Positions 1-8,360 of a stretch of 40,324 bases of DNA are shown one piece after another (the first letter of the stretch is position 1; every line of letters starts with the position of its first letter). The translations under genes were made by a program, and so were the position numbers. Source of the stretch: Mycobacterium sp. 1245805.9 (lineage in GTDB: Bacteria; Actinomycetota; Actinomycetes; Mycobacteriales; Mycobacteriaceae); NCBI RefSeq assembly GCF_001672915.1, contig NZ_LZKR01000046.1:1-40324 (forward strand), in the 5' to 3' direction. A model generated the notes under the pieces. The model was given only the letters and a program-made list of their open reading frames with translations, did not search any database and was not told the origin of the DNA.

Positions 1-719
1 AGCCGGTGCCCGCCGGCCCCGGCGCACTGGGGGTCGATGCGTGTTACGGCCATCCGAACGCGGTCCGGCTCACCCGCGTGGAGTTCGAGCTGCCGCCGGG
101 CGCGCGGCTGGCCATCACGGGCGCGAGCGGTTCGGGCAAGACGACGCTGCTGATGACCCTTGCCGGGCTGCTGCCCCCGCTGGACGGGCGGGTGGCGCTG
201 GACGGCACCGACATCGGCCGCTTCGACGAAGACCAATTGCACCGGGCGGTAAGCTTTTTCGCCGAGGACGCGCACGTCTTCGCCACCACCGTCCGGGACG
301 ACCTGCTGGTCGCCCGCGGCAACTGCGGCGACGAGGAGCTGACGGCCGCGCTGGAGGCGGTCGGCCTCGGTGGTTGGCTCGCCGGGTTGCCCGACGGCCT
401 GTCCACGGTATTAACCGGTGGCGTGCAGGCACTTTCGGCGGGCCAGCGCCGACGGCTGCTGTTGGCCCGCGCCGTGGTCTCACCCGCACGGATCGTGCTG
501 CTCGACGAACCCACCGAGCACCTCGACGCGACCGACGCCGAACCGATCCTCCGCGACCTGCTGGGCTCGAACGGCCTCATGCCCGCCGACCGGACCGTCG
601 TGGTGGCAACCCACCACTTGCCCAACGGGATTGGCTGTCGCGAGCTGTCGCTCACAGAGACGCGGCGAGCCTCCACAGTGCCTCGCGGTCAACCGACTCG
701 GACTGGTCCAACGCGCTGA
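1..719 (+). CDS. cydC: CydC, ABC transporter subunit of the CydDC exporter (C-terminal ATPase part, 5' truncated by window)
   Basis: The reading frame is open from the left edge, so this is only the C-terminal nucleotide-binding domain. CydDC is a heterodimeric inner-membrane ABC exporter of thiols that is needed to assemble cytochrome bd oxidase. Counting from the GTG at position 6, the Walker A motif GASGSGKTT is at residues 39-47, the ABC signature LSAGQ at 143-147, Walker B IVLLDE at 163-168, and the H-loop is in VVVATHH. The Q-loop position reads FAEDAHVF, with Glu where most ABC ATPases have Gln. The GTG at 6 is an internal codon, not a real start. The last 68 nt overlap antisense with the end of the LLM oxidoreductase. 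The cydC assignment rather than cydD rests on the recalled mycobacterial order, where cydC is the cyd gene nearest the DUF2156 gene. Confidence 0.85.
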   Translation, partial: PVPAGPGALGVDACYGHPNAVRLTRVEFELPPGARLAITGASGSGKTTLLMTLAGLLPPLDGRVALDGTDIGRFDEDQLHRAVSFFAEDAHVFATTVRDDLLVARGNCGDEELTAALEAVGLGGWLAGLPDGLSTVLTGGVQALSAGQRRRLLLARAVVSPARIVLLDEPTEHLDATDAEPILRDLLGSNGLMPADRTVVVATHHLPNGIGCRELSLTETRRASTVPRGQPTRTGPTR

Positions 720-1569
720 TCACCACGTCCGTCGCTCCCGCGTCCAGGTAGCGGCGCAACTGCTTGACGACCGACTCCTCGGGCCCGACCGCGGCGAGCT
801 CGGTGACGCTGTCGACGCCTTCGCGGGCGATCACCTTCCGATACGACGGGATGGTCTGGTAGAAGCCGAGCTGTTCGGCGGCAACGGAGCGCGCGGCGTC
901 CGCGTCGTCGGACAACACCACGGGCACCGCGACGATGATGCGCGGGGCGGGGCGGCCGGCCTCGGCGGCCGCCCCGGTGATCGCCGGTGCGATGAATTCC
1001 TCGATCGTGCGTGGCCCGGCCAGATACGGCAGCGTCCCATCGGCGAGCTCGCCTGTCACGCGCAACGCCTGCGGGCCCATCGCGGCCACGTATACGGGCA
1101 CGGGCGTGCCGCCGGGAACATGCACTGGCCATTGCGGGCCGGCGCTCAGCTCGCTGCCGTGCACATCGACGCTGCCGGTGTCGAAGACGGAGCGCAGGAT
1201 CGTCAGATGCTCACGCAGCCGCTGAATCGTGTTCGACCAATCCGTGCCGAACGTCTGGCGTTCTATCGCACGGGCACCCAATCCGAGGCCGAGGCTGAAG
1301 TTGCCGTGCGAGGCGGCCTGCGCCGTCTGCGCCAGTGAGGCGACGATGAGCGGGTGGCGCGGGTTGATCGGCACCACCGACGTTCCTACCCCGAGCCCGG
1401 GCACGGTGGCCCCGATCAACCCCGCCAACGTGATCGCGTCGTAGTCGGCCCGCTGCGCGAGCCATACCTGGCCGACGCCGAGTTCGTATGCGCGCCTTGC
1501 CTGTCCAATTACGTCGTCGACGAGGTTTTGTGCGTTCGGGCGCGCATTGAGGATGATTCCGGTGGTCAT
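652..1569 (-). CDS. LLM-class F420-dependent oxidoreductase
   Basis: This 305-residue protein is a luciferase-like TIM barrel of the flavin/F420-dependent monooxygenase superfamily. Visible family marks are the N-terminal strand followed by ARRAYELGVGQVWLAQ, the segment LGLGLGARAIERQTFG near residue 100, and VPVYVAAMGPQALRVTGELADG in the middle, which fits the mycobacterial F420-binding branch. The substrate cannot be told from the sequence. It lies 42 nt downstream of the DUF2156 membrane gene on the same strand and could be the last gene of that run. Its 3' end overlaps the end of cydC by 68 nt on the opposite strand. No clear Shine-Dalgarno sequence precedes the ATG. Confidence 0.85.
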   Translation of the reverse strand: MTTGIILNARPNAQNLVDDVIGQARRAYELGVGQVWLAQRADYDAITLAGLIGATVPGLGVGTSVVPINPRHPLIVASLAQTAQAASHGNFSLGLGLGARAIERQTFGTDWSNTIQRLREHLTILRSVFDTGSVDVHGSELSAGPQWPVHVPGGTPVPVYVAAMGPQALRVTGELADGTLPYLAGPRTIEEFIAPAITGAAAEAGRPAPRIIVAVPVVLSDDADAARSVAAEQLGFYQTIPSYRKVIAREGVDSVTELAAVGPEESVVKQLRRYLDAGATDVVISALDQSESVDREALWRLAASL

Positions 1570-1611
1570 GCCGCTACCAACGCGCGGAGACGGTGCGGGG
1601 ATTCCCGTCGC

Positions 1612-3006
1612 TCAGAGGTGCCGCCGGCGCGGCGTGAACTCCAGCGTCAACAGCACGAACACCAGCTGGACCAGCTGGGTCATCGAGATCACCGCGTACC
1701 GCCGGGCGTCCATCGCGTGGAACTTGCGCACGTAGCGGTACAGCGACTCGAGCGCGATCAGCGGGTCGAGCACGTGGATCAACCGGTAGAACACCCGCTG
1801 CGCCCGGCCGCGGTCCTTGTCCTCGAAGATCTCCGGGAACGCCGCGAAGGACAGCGATACCCGTTGCGCGCCCGCCTCTTTCGCAGCCTTGATCATGTCG
1901 ACGCTCAGCCGTTCGTCGATGCCGTTCGGCGCCCCGCGGCGACGCCACGGCACGTCGAGGCTGATGTCGCTGCCGCCGCCGGCCGTCGCGTACCGATGGA
2001 AGCCCTGCACCCGCCCCGATGAGTCGCGGGCGATGATCAGCTGTACCCCGGGAAACCGGCCCTCGAGCACGCCGTCGAGATTCATGTAGAAGCCGCGATC
2101 GGTGTGCGCCCCGCTGGGAGACGCCCGCACCACGTCGGTCAGCTCCGCGAGCAGCTTATCGTCGAGCTCCTGCTCGGCCACGATCTCGGTGGTGAGACCG
2201 CAGTTGTGGGTGCGCTGCACGGCCTGCCGCAGGTTGCGGAACTTGCGTCCGACCATCTCGAAGCTCGCCACGTCGACGACGACGTCGCGGCCGATCGGTA
2301 TGGCGCGCAGCGATTGGCCGATGACCGCCGGGTCCTTCCACAGCCCGAGCCGGCGTTCGCTGCAACCCACCACCGCGATCCGCCAGCCGTGGGCGTGGCA
2401 CATGGCGGCGAAGTCGGCAACCAACTCGGGGAATTTCTCTTCGTTGCCGACGGGGTCCCCGCCGACCGCGGCGTATCCCAGCCGGGTTCGATACGCCAGC
2501 GCGGCGGTGCCGTCCGCGGTGAAGTGGTAGCACTTGCCCGTCTGCATGGCGAAGGGCGCCAGTGGGTCGTCGGCGCTGGCACTGATCAGCGCCCAAATGC
2601 GGGGCAAGTCCTCGGGCCGCGGGTGCGCCGTCGTCGGCCACATCAGCGCCACCCCGGAACCGACGATCAGCAGATCCCCGAGCAGGTCGAAGGACAGCAC
2701 GTGCGCGCCCAGCCCCGCCACCACGAAAAGCGCTGCGGCGACGGCGTGCATGGCCGTCACCGGCCGGCCCAGGAAGATGCCGCGCGCGATGAACGCCACC
2801 GCGCCCAGGACCGTCAGCGACCAACCCAGCCGGTCGGAATAGTGCCAATACGGCTGTTCGTGGTGGCGGGCCAATATGACGATCAGCCAGCCCGCCGCGC
2901 AGAGCAGGGCCAACGCCCCGATCCAGCGGGCCGCCCGTGAATCGACGTGGACGACAACGCGTTCCCGCGCGCGCGGCTTGGCCGCGACGTCGACCGGTCC
3001 GTCCAC
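1612..3006 (-). CDS. DUF2156 / MprF-like membrane protein (Rv1619-type)
   Basis: The protein has an N-terminal membrane part of about four helices (first one RWIGALALLCAAGWLIVILA) followed by a long soluble domain with the look of DUF2156, the GNAT-fold catalytic domain found in lysyl-phosphatidylglycerol synthases and relatives. Examples are the segments around LGYAAVGGDPVG and GRKFRNLRQAVQRT, and the C-terminal block LSLSFAAFPEIFED-like. A role in adding an amino acid to a lipid is possible but unproven. An in-frame ATG exists at 3111 (499 residues). I prefer the GTG at 3004-3006 (464 residues) because GGGAGG stands 5 nt before it, while no ribosome site precedes the upstream ATG. It sits 148 nt after tesB on the same strand. 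Confidence 0.75.
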   Translation of the reverse strand: MDGPVDVAAKPRARERVVVHVDSRAARWIGALALLCAAGWLIVILARHHEQPYWHYSDRLGWSLTVLGAVAFIARGIFLGRPVTAMHAVAAALFVVAGLGAHVLSFDLLGDLLIVGSGVALMWPTTAHPRPEDLPRIWALISASADDPLAPFAMQTGKCYHFTADGTAALAYRTRLGYAAVGGDPVGNEEKFPELVADFAAMCHAHGWRIAVVGCSERRLGLWKDPAVIGQSLRAIPIGRDVVVDVASFEMVGRKFRNLRQAVQRTHNCGLTTEIVAEQELDDKLLAELTDVVRASPSGAHTDRGFYMNLDGVLEGRFPGVQLIIARDSSGRVQGFHRYATAGGGSDISLDVPWRRRGAPNGIDERLSVDMIKAAKEAGAQRVSLSFAAFPEIFEDKDRGRAQRVFYRLIHVLDPLIALESLYRYVRKFHAMDARRYAVISMTQLVQLVFVLLTLEFTPRRRHL

Positions 3007-3154
3007 TGTCACCTCCCGATGCGAAAGTCCAGCTCGGCGGCTTGTTTCCGCCCCTCGCACCGAATACCCGGCTGATTGGAACTTACGCCCGATCGCGGCC
3101 CAGGTGGGCACAAATCAGGCGGTTTTCCTGCGGGTATGCCGTACTGTGACCTGT

Positions 3155-4036
3155 TTATCGTGCGGAGCCCGGGAAATATAACAGCACGCCTTCTTGCGCC
3201 ACCGTGGCGACGACCTGCCCGGAGCGGTCGAAGAAATGGCCGGTGCCGAGCCCGCGCGAATCCGCGGCCACCGGCGAGGATGTCGAGTACAACACCCAGT
3301 TGTTGAAATCGACCTGCCGGTGAAACCACACCGAATGGTTGGCCGACGCGGCGAAGATGCGGTCGAAGCCCCAGGACAGCCCGTGCGTGGTGATGGCCGA
3401 GTCCAGCACCGTGGTGTCCGACGAGAACAACAGCGTCGCGGTGTGCAGCACCGGGTCGTCGGGCAAGGAACCCAGCGCTTTCATCCAGACCCTGTTGTGC
3501 GGCAGCCGCTCGCCCTTGTCACGCATGACCCAGGAGGGGTCGTTGGTGAAACGCCATTCGATCGGCTGCAGGGCCTTGACGAAGTGCGGGACGATCTTTT
3601 CGTAGCCACGCAGCAGCTCGGCGAGCGACGGCTGCGCGTGGGGCGACGCCACCTGTGGTGCGTCAACCGAGTGCTCGAGGCCGGGGCCGCCCGACATGTA
3701 CGAGATCAGCGCGGTGGACAACAGAATCCCGTCCTGCACGGCGTCGACGCGGCGGTTGGCGAAGCGCCGCTCGTCGCGCAGCCGCGTCACGTGGAATTCG
3801 ATGTCCTTCGTGATGTCGCCGCCGTTGATGAAGTGCACCGAGAGCGCGCTAGGGGGCAGGTCGTCCTGGGCCAGCGTGCGGCTGCTGGCGACGAATGACT
3901 GCGCCATGAGCTGGCCGCCGAACGTGCGCATCGGGTTCTTGCTGGGATGGGAGCCGACGAACTGGTTTTCGGAGATGCAGTTCAGATCGAGTAGGGCTAG
4001 CAGTTCCTCGAAATCGTTGCCAGCCGGCACGGGCAC
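3155..4036 (-). CDS. tesB: Acyl-CoA thioesterase II (TesB1)
   Basis: TesB hydrolyses acyl-CoA to free fatty acid and CoA in the cytoplasm. The 293-residue protein has the double hot-dog layout. The first half contains NPMRTFGGQLMAQSFVAS and LSVHFINGGDITKDIEF, and the second contains GLSWGFDRIFAASANHSVWFHR followed by NNWVLYSTSSP and SRGLGTGHFFDRSGQ, all typical of TesB. Length matches the family (about 285-300). The start is GTG at 4036, chosen because TAAGGAG lies 7 nt upstream. That sequence also contains the pykA stop codon, so pykA and tesB are separated by only 11 nt and are probably translated from one message. Confidence 0.93.
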   Translation of the reverse strand: MPVPAGNDFEELLALLDLNCISENQFVGSHPSKNPMRTFGGQLMAQSFVASSRTLAQDDLPPSALSVHFINGGDITKDIEFHVTRLRDERRFANRRVDAVQDGILLSTALISYMSGGPGLEHSVDAPQVASPHAQPSLAELLRGYEKIVPHFVKALQPIEWRFTNDPSWVMRDKGERLPHNRVWMKALGSLPDDPVLHTATLLFSSDTTVLDSAITTHGLSWGFDRIFAASANHSVWFHRQVDFNNWVLYSTSSPVAADSRGLGTGHFFDRSGQVVATVAQEGVLLYFPGSAR

Positions 4037-4047
4037 TCCTCAGCTCC

Positions 4048-5466
4048 TTAGACGTCGTCCTCCCCGATCCGGTGCACATGGATCAGGTTGGTCGAGCCTA
4101 CTGTGCCCGGCGGCGCGCCCGCGACGATGACCACCAGGTCGCCGCGCTTGTAGCGACCGAGCTCGAGCAGCGACTTGTCGACCTGGCGGATCATGCCGTC
4201 GGTCGACGTCATCATCGGGACGATGAACGTCTCGGTGCCCCAGGTCAGGGCGAGCTGGCTGCGCACCTCGGGCCACGCGGTGAAGGCGAGCAGCGGCAGC
4301 GGGGTGTGCAGGCGCGCCAACCGCTTCACCGTGTCGCCGGACTGGGTGAACGCCACCAACGCCTTGGCGTCCAGGCGCTCGCCGATGTCGCGCGCCGCGT
4401 AGGAGATCACTCCCCGCTTGGTGCGCGGCACGTGCGCCAGCGGCGGGGCGGCGGTGGAATTGTCCTCGACCGCGCAGATGATGCGCGCCATGGTGCGCAC
4501 CGCCGCCAGCGGATACTTCCCCACCGACGTCTCCCCGGACAACATCACCGCGTCGGCCCCGTCGAGCACGGCGTTGGCGACGTCGGACGCCTCGGCGCGG
4601 GTGGGGCGCGAACTTTCGATCATCGAGTCCAGCATCTGGGTCGCCACGATGACGGGTTTGGCGTTCTCCCGGGCCATTTGGATGGCCCGCTTCTGCACCA
4701 GCGGAACCTCTTCCAGCGGCAGCTCGACGCCCAGGTCGCCGCGCGCCACCATGATGGCGTCGAACGCGAGCACGACCGCTTCCAGGTTGTCGACGGCCTC
4801 GGGCTTCTCCAGCTTGGCGATCACCGGTACCCGCCGCCCGACCCGGTCCATCACCTCGTGCACCAGCTCGACGTCGGACGGCGAACGCACGAACGACAGC
4901 GCGACCAGGTCGACGCCCAGGTTCAGCGCGAAGGTCAGATCCTCGATGTCCTTGTCGGACAGAGCGGGAGCTGACACGTTCATGCCGGGCAGCGACATGC
5001 CCTTGTTGTTGCTGACCGGACCGCCCTCGACGACGGTGCAGACGACGTCGTCGCCGTCGATGGCATCGACCACTAGACCGACGTTGCCGTCGTCGACCAG
5101 CACCCGGTCACCGACGACCGCGTCCTTGGCCAGCCTCTTGTAGGTGGTCGATACCCGGTCGTGCGTGCCTTCGCAGTCCGCGACGGTGATGCGCACCGTT
5201 TCCCCGTCGGCCCAGAACGTGGACCCGGTGGCGAAGCGCCCCAGCCGGATCTTCGGGCCCTGCAAGTCGGCGAGCACACCCACCGCGCGACCGGTGGTGT
5301 CGGAGGCCGCCCGCACGCGGTCGTAGGCGGCCTTGTGGTCGGCGTAATCGCCGTGGCTGAAGTTCATTCGGGCGACGTCCATTCCGGCCTCCACCAGCGC
5401 CAGAATCAGCTCGTCAGAGTTGGTTGCCGGGCCAAGGGTGCAGACGATCTTCCCGCGTCGACTCAC
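4048..5466 (-). CDS. pykA: Pyruvate kinase
   Basis: Converts phosphoenolpyruvate and ADP to pyruvate and ATP, the last step of glycolysis. The 472-residue length is as expected for mycobacterial PykA. Visible motifs are KIVCTLGPATNS at the N-terminus, MDVARMNFSHG (substrate-binding Arg33, Asn35, Ser37), the active-site lysine in KLEKPEAVDNL, the metal-binding MVARGDLGVELP, and TQMLDSM and ADAVMLSGETSVGKYP. The start is GTG. A TATGCT hexamer lies 8 nt before it and no Shine-Dalgarno sequence is seen, so a leaderless message is possible. Transcription may also arrive from the upstream lgt-TM2-DUF2752 genes, whose last stop is 63 nt away. Confidence 0.97.
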   Translation of the reverse strand: MSRRGKIVCTLGPATNSDELILALVEAGMDVARMNFSHGDYADHKAAYDRVRAASDTTGRAVGVLADLQGPKIRLGRFATGSTFWADGETVRITVADCEGTHDRVSTTYKRLAKDAVVGDRVLVDDGNVGLVVDAIDGDDVVCTVVEGGPVSNNKGMSLPGMNVSAPALSDKDIEDLTFALNLGVDLVALSFVRSPSDVELVHEVMDRVGRRVPVIAKLEKPEAVDNLEAVVLAFDAIMVARGDLGVELPLEEVPLVQKRAIQMARENAKPVIVATQMLDSMIESSRPTRAEASDVANAVLDGADAVMLSGETSVGKYPLAAVRTMARIICAVEDNSTAAPPLAHVPRTKRGVISYAARDIGERLDAKALVAFTQSGDTVKRLARLHTPLPLLAFTAWPEVRSQLALTWGTETFIVPMMTSTDGMIRQVDKSLLELGRYKRGDLVVIVAGAPPGTVGSTNLIHVHRIGEDDV

Positions 5467-5474
5467 GGCGAACC

Positions 5475-5480
5475 AGCATA
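5475..5480 (-). promoter_or_regulatory. Candidate -10 hexamer of a leaderless pykA promoter
   Basis: On the minus strand TATGCT fits the TANNNT pattern of mycobacterial SigA -10 elements and ends 8 nt before the pykA GTG. No convincing -35 hexamer is visible. It would give pykA its own promoter inside the trpE-to-tesB gene run. Confidence 0.35.
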
Positions 5481-5529
5481 GTCGTGCGGGGCGATCGCAG
5501 CCCGAGTTAACCGGCCCGACGGATTGCGG

Positions 5530-5967
5530 CTACCCACTGAGGACGGTCGGGACCAACGGGAAACCCGGAAGGTTGCGCAGCACCGTCCAGGCGGTGGCCG
5601 CGACCACGACGGTCACCACGGCCGGGATGGGCAGGACCGTCCGGCCGTTGCGGCGGCGAAGCAGGATCCATCCGGCCAGCATCGGGAGGCCGACCAACAG
5701 AAAGACGTTGTCGTTGATGGTGGCCATCAGGTCACCGTGCAGCAGGTCGTGCGTCATCCGCAGGCCACCGCACAGGGGGCAGTTCCAGCCGGTGAGCAAC
5801 TTGAACGGGCACAGCGGATACACCGAATTCACGTTGTGCGGGTCGACCAGGCCGACGTAACCGAGCGCGCCGGCCAGCAACGCCCCGGTGCCCGCCGCGA
5901 CGGCGGTGCGATGACGGTGCGTGGTGTGCCGGGTCTCCGGCGCACCCGGAGCAGGATCAGGTGCCAT
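5530..5967 (-). CDS. DUF2752 membrane protein (Rv1616-type)
   Basis: A small membrane protein with three predicted helices. The diagnostic block is CPFKLLTGWNCPLCGGLRM followed by THDLLHGD, matching DUF2752 with its Cys residues and conserved Gly-Arg-His. The function of the family is unknown. The frame is open upstream to an ATG at 5985 (151 residues). I use the ATG at 5967 (145 residues), but neither start has a clear ribosome site. Both overlap the 3' end of the TM2 gene, which suggests translational coupling with it. It lies 63 nt before pykA on the same strand. Confidence 0.75.
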   Translation of the reverse strand: MAPDPAPGAPETRHTTHRHRTAVAAGTGALLAGALGYVGLVDPHNVNSVYPLCPFKLLTGWNCPLCGGLRMTHDLLHGDLMATINDNVFLLVGLPMLAGWILLRRRNGRTVLPIPAVVTVVVAATAWTVLRNLPGFPLVPTVLSG

Positions 5968-6349
5968 CGCGCAGCGGGCGCCCATACGAGTCGGGGACGT
6001 TGCCGGTCAACATCAGGATCGCGTCGACGATCGGCCAGATCAGCCCGATCCCACAGGTAAGCCAGCCCACGAGCAGCTGCGCGACGCCGATCCCGATGTC
6101 ACCGATGTAGAAGCGGCCGATCCCGCCGATGCCGAGCAGGCTGAGCAGCTGCAGCAGGCCCGCAACGGTTTTCGATTTGTCCGAAAACGGTTGCTCGGTC
6201 ACGGGATGCCGGCCAAAGGGCGCGGAAGGGTCGTAGTAAGGGCCGGCGGCGGGATACTGCGGGTACGGCGGCGGATACCCGGGCTGATATCCCGGCTGCT
6301 GCGGCGGCGGGCCCGACGGTGTGGCGTCGTTCCACGGCTGGTCAGTCAC
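5957..6349 (-). CDS. TM2-domain membrane protein with Pro/Tyr-rich N-terminus (Rv1615-type)
   Basis: The 130-residue protein starts with about 45 residues of low-complexity Pro/Gln/Tyr/Gly sequence (QPGYQPGYPPPYPQYPAAGP), then a TM2 domain: KSKTVAGLLQLLSLLGIGGIGRFYIGD and GVAQLLVGWLTCGIGLIWPIVDAI, two helices joined by the conserved FYIGD/GRFY turn. TM2 proteins are membrane proteins of unknown molecular role. It starts with GTG, 49 nt after lgt, and overlaps the start of the DUF2752 gene by 11 nt, so the two are probably co-translated. Confidence 0.85.
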   Translation of the reverse strand: MTDQPWNDATPSGPPPQQPGYQPGYPPPYPQYPAAGPYYDPSAPFGRHPVTEQPFSDKSKTVAGLLQLLSLLGIGGIGRFYIGDIGIGVAQLLVGWLTCGIGLIWPIVDAILMLTGNVPDSYGRPLRDGT

Positions 6350-6398
6350 GTTTTCAGCATGCCAGATCCGGCGCCCGCCCGCCGAGGAGTTTTGGCCG

Positions 6399-8360
6399 TC
6401 AGCCGCGGCGTCGGGTCCTCAGCCGGAAGCTCAGTCGACGCCTGGTTGAAGCGGTGTCATCGGCGGGGGTTTCTTCGGCGTCCGTCTCGGACTCGGCCTC
6501 CGGCTCGGCGGCTGCTGCAGCGGGCTCATCCGGCTCCGCCGATTCCGAATCATCTTGCGGCTCTTCGGCTTCGGGCTCGTCCGTATCGGATTCCTCGGCC
6601 TCGGGTTCCGCGGATTCACTTTCGACGGCGTCCGGTTCGAGCTCTTCGGCCTCGGGCTCGGAGACTTCGGCGTCCGCAGCCTCAGTCGCGACGGCCTCGT
6701 CCACCGCTGCCTCGGGCTCCGCGGATTCACTTTCGACGGCCTCCGCCACGGCGGCCTCCGCGTCGACGACCTCGGCCTCGTCGGACTCTTCGGCCTCTGC
6801 CTCTTCGGGCTCGGCGGTTTCCGTCTCCGCCTCTTCGGTCTCGTCCGCTTCGGGCTCTTCGGTCTCAGGCTCTTCAGTTTCGGCTGCTTCGGCTTCGGCT
6901 TCCTCAGCCTCTTCGGCCTCTGCCTCTTCGGGCTCGGCGGTTTCCGCCTCTGCCTCTTCGGCCTCGTCCGCTTCGGGCTCTTCGGTCCCAGGCTCTTGAG
7001 TTTCGGCTGCTTCGGCTTCGGCTTCCTCAGCCTCTTCGGCCTCTGCCTCGGCTTCGGCTTCCTCCGGTTCCGCGCCTTCGGGCTCCTCAACTTCCGGCTC
7101 CGCGACCTCGGCCTCCGCGGTTTCGGCCCGTTCCTCTTCGGCCTCTTGCGCTCCGGCTTCGGCGACCTCTTCCTCAGCGGTTTCGGCTTCTTCAGGCTCC
7201 GCGGCTTCGACCTCGACGGTCGCCGGCTCTTCGACGGCCGGCTCGGCGGCTTCCGCCGTCACGGTCTCGGCCTCTTCGGCTTCGGCGGTCTGGGCGGCTT
7301 CCGCCTCGTCGGCCTCCACCGGGCCCGACCGCCTGCGCGGTATCAGCCTTTTCGTCGCCTTCCCCGCCGCCAAGACCGCGGCGACTCCGGCCGCTGGCAA
7401 TACCCGCAAGCCGGTGATCGGCTCGAGTTCTGGCTCGCCTTCCGGCTCGCGCTCAGGCTTAGGTGCGGGTTTCGGCGCCTCCTCGGCACCGTGTTCGGTG
7501 CCGTGCAGGGTCACGGGGTCCTCGCGGCCCTTGGGCGCCAGCATGATGTACACGACGGCGCCGATGAACACGAAAGTCGCTGTGAAGACGTTGATCCGGA
7601 TCCCGGCGATCTGCGTGGCCGTGTCGTTGCGCAGCAGCTCGACGCCGAAGCGCCCGACGCAGTAGGCGGCGACGTAGAGCGCGAAGAGCCGGCCGTGGCC
7701 GAAGTTGAACCGCCGGTCGATGTAGATCAAAGCGACGAAAACCAGCAGGTTCCAGATCAATTCGTACAGGAACGTCGGTTGCACGACGAGCGCGACCTGA
7801 CCCGTCGAGACGCCGTCGAGCGAATGCGGGTCGACGTATCCGGAGGGGTCACGACGGTAGAAGATCTCCAAACCCCATGGCAGCGTGGTGTCCCGGCCGT
7901 AGAGCTCTTGGTTGAAGTAGTTCCCCAGCCGGCCGATCGCCTGCGCCAAAATGATTCCCGGCGCTATCGCGTCGCCGAAGGCGGGCAACGGAATTCCATG
8001 ACGCCGGCAGCCGATCCATGCGCCGACGGCGCCGAGCGCCACCGCGCCCCAGATGCCCAGGCCGCCGTCCCAGATGCGAAGCGCCGCCATGGACCCGGCG
8101 CCGCCCGGGCCCCAATAGGTCCGCCAGTCGGTGGCCAGGTGATAGAGCCGGCCGCCCACCAAGCCGAACGGCACGGCCCACAGCGCGATGTCGTAGATCA
8201 CGCCGCGCTGCCCGCCGCGTGCCTCCCAGCGCCGGTCGCCGATCATCAGCGCCGCCACGATGCCCGCGATGATGAACAGGGCGTAGGCGCGAATGGGCAA
8301 CGGCCCCAGGTGCCACACGCCCTGCGGCGGGCTGGGGATATAGGCGAGCAGGTGCGTCAC
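6399..8360 (-). CDS. lgt: Prolipoprotein diacylglyceryl transferase with a long acidic C-terminal tail
   Basis: Lgt transfers diacylglycerol from phosphatidylglycerol to the lipobox cysteine of prelipoproteins in the cytoplasmic membrane. The 653-residue protein divides into a catalytic membrane domain (residues 1 to about 280) and a tail of about 370 residues. The Lgt signature GRLGNYFNQELYGR is at 143-156 and the second essential-Arg segment GRFGVELLRND is at 236-246. After a Pro/Glu linker and a short basic stretch (KATKRLIPRRR, around 334-344), the tail is almost entirely Glu and Ala with Thr, Ser, Pro and Asp, then ends in a basic RRRLSFRLRTRRRG. The tail contains a 41-codon tandem duplication. 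The GTG start at 8360 overlaps the trpA stop in GTGA. The frame runs further upstream inside trpA, but that extension has no homology to Lgt. Confidence 0.95.
   Translation of the reverse strand: MTHLLAYIPSPPQGVWHLGPLPIRAYALFIIAGIVAALMIGDRRWEARGGQRGVIYDIALWAVPFGLVGGRLYHLATDWRTYWGPGGAGSMAALRIWDGGLGIWGAVALGAVGAWIGCRRHGIPLPAFGDAIAPGIILAQAIGRLGNYFNQELYGRDTTLPWGLEIFYRRDPSGYVDPHSLDGVSTGQVALVVQPTFLYELIWNLLVFVALIYIDRRFNFGHGRLFALYVAAYCVGRFGVELLRNDTATQIAGIRINVFTATFVFIGAVVYIMLAPKGREDPVTLHGTEHGAEEAPKPAPKPEREPEGEPELEPITGLRVLPAAGVAAVLAAGKATKRLIPRRRSGPVEADEAEAAQTAEAEEAETVTAEAAEPAVEEPATVEVEAAEPEEAETAEEEVAEAGAQEAEEERAETAEAEVAEPEVEEPEGAEPEEAEAEAEAEEAEEAEAEAAETQEPGTEEPEADEAEEAEAETAEPEEAEAEEAEEAEAEAAETEEPETEEPEADETEEAETETAEPEEAEAEESDEAEVVDAEAAVAEAVESESAEPEAAVDEAVATEAADAEVSEPEAEELEPDAVESESAEPEAEESDTDEPEAEEPQDDSESAEPDEPAAAAAEPEAESETDAEETPADDTASTRRRLSFRLRTRRRG
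6791..7049 (-). repeat. 123-bp tandem repeat inside the acidic tail of lgt
   Basis: Two consecutive copies (6791-6913 and 6914-7036) plus the first 13 nt of a third are nearly identical, offset by exactly 123 nt (41 codons). Landmarks such as cggctgcttcggcttcggct recur at 6881 and 7004, and tcctcagcctcttcggcctc at 6901 and 7024. Because the unit is a multiple of three, gain or loss keeps the lgt frame. A weaker 111-nt offset repeat links 6610 and 6721. Confidence 0.9.

Noticed and set aside
6791..7049. Possible CRISPR or non-coding satellite
   Set aside because: The units are directly adjacent without spacers and stay in frame with lgt, so it is a coding tandem duplication.
5921..7417. Plus-strand 498-codon frame, Arg/Pro-rich, opposite lgt tail, TM2 and DUF2752
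   Set aside because: It is the antisense of a GC-rich low-complexity stretch; its product is only Arg/Pro/Leu repeats, it has no ribosome site, and it crosses three well-supported genes.
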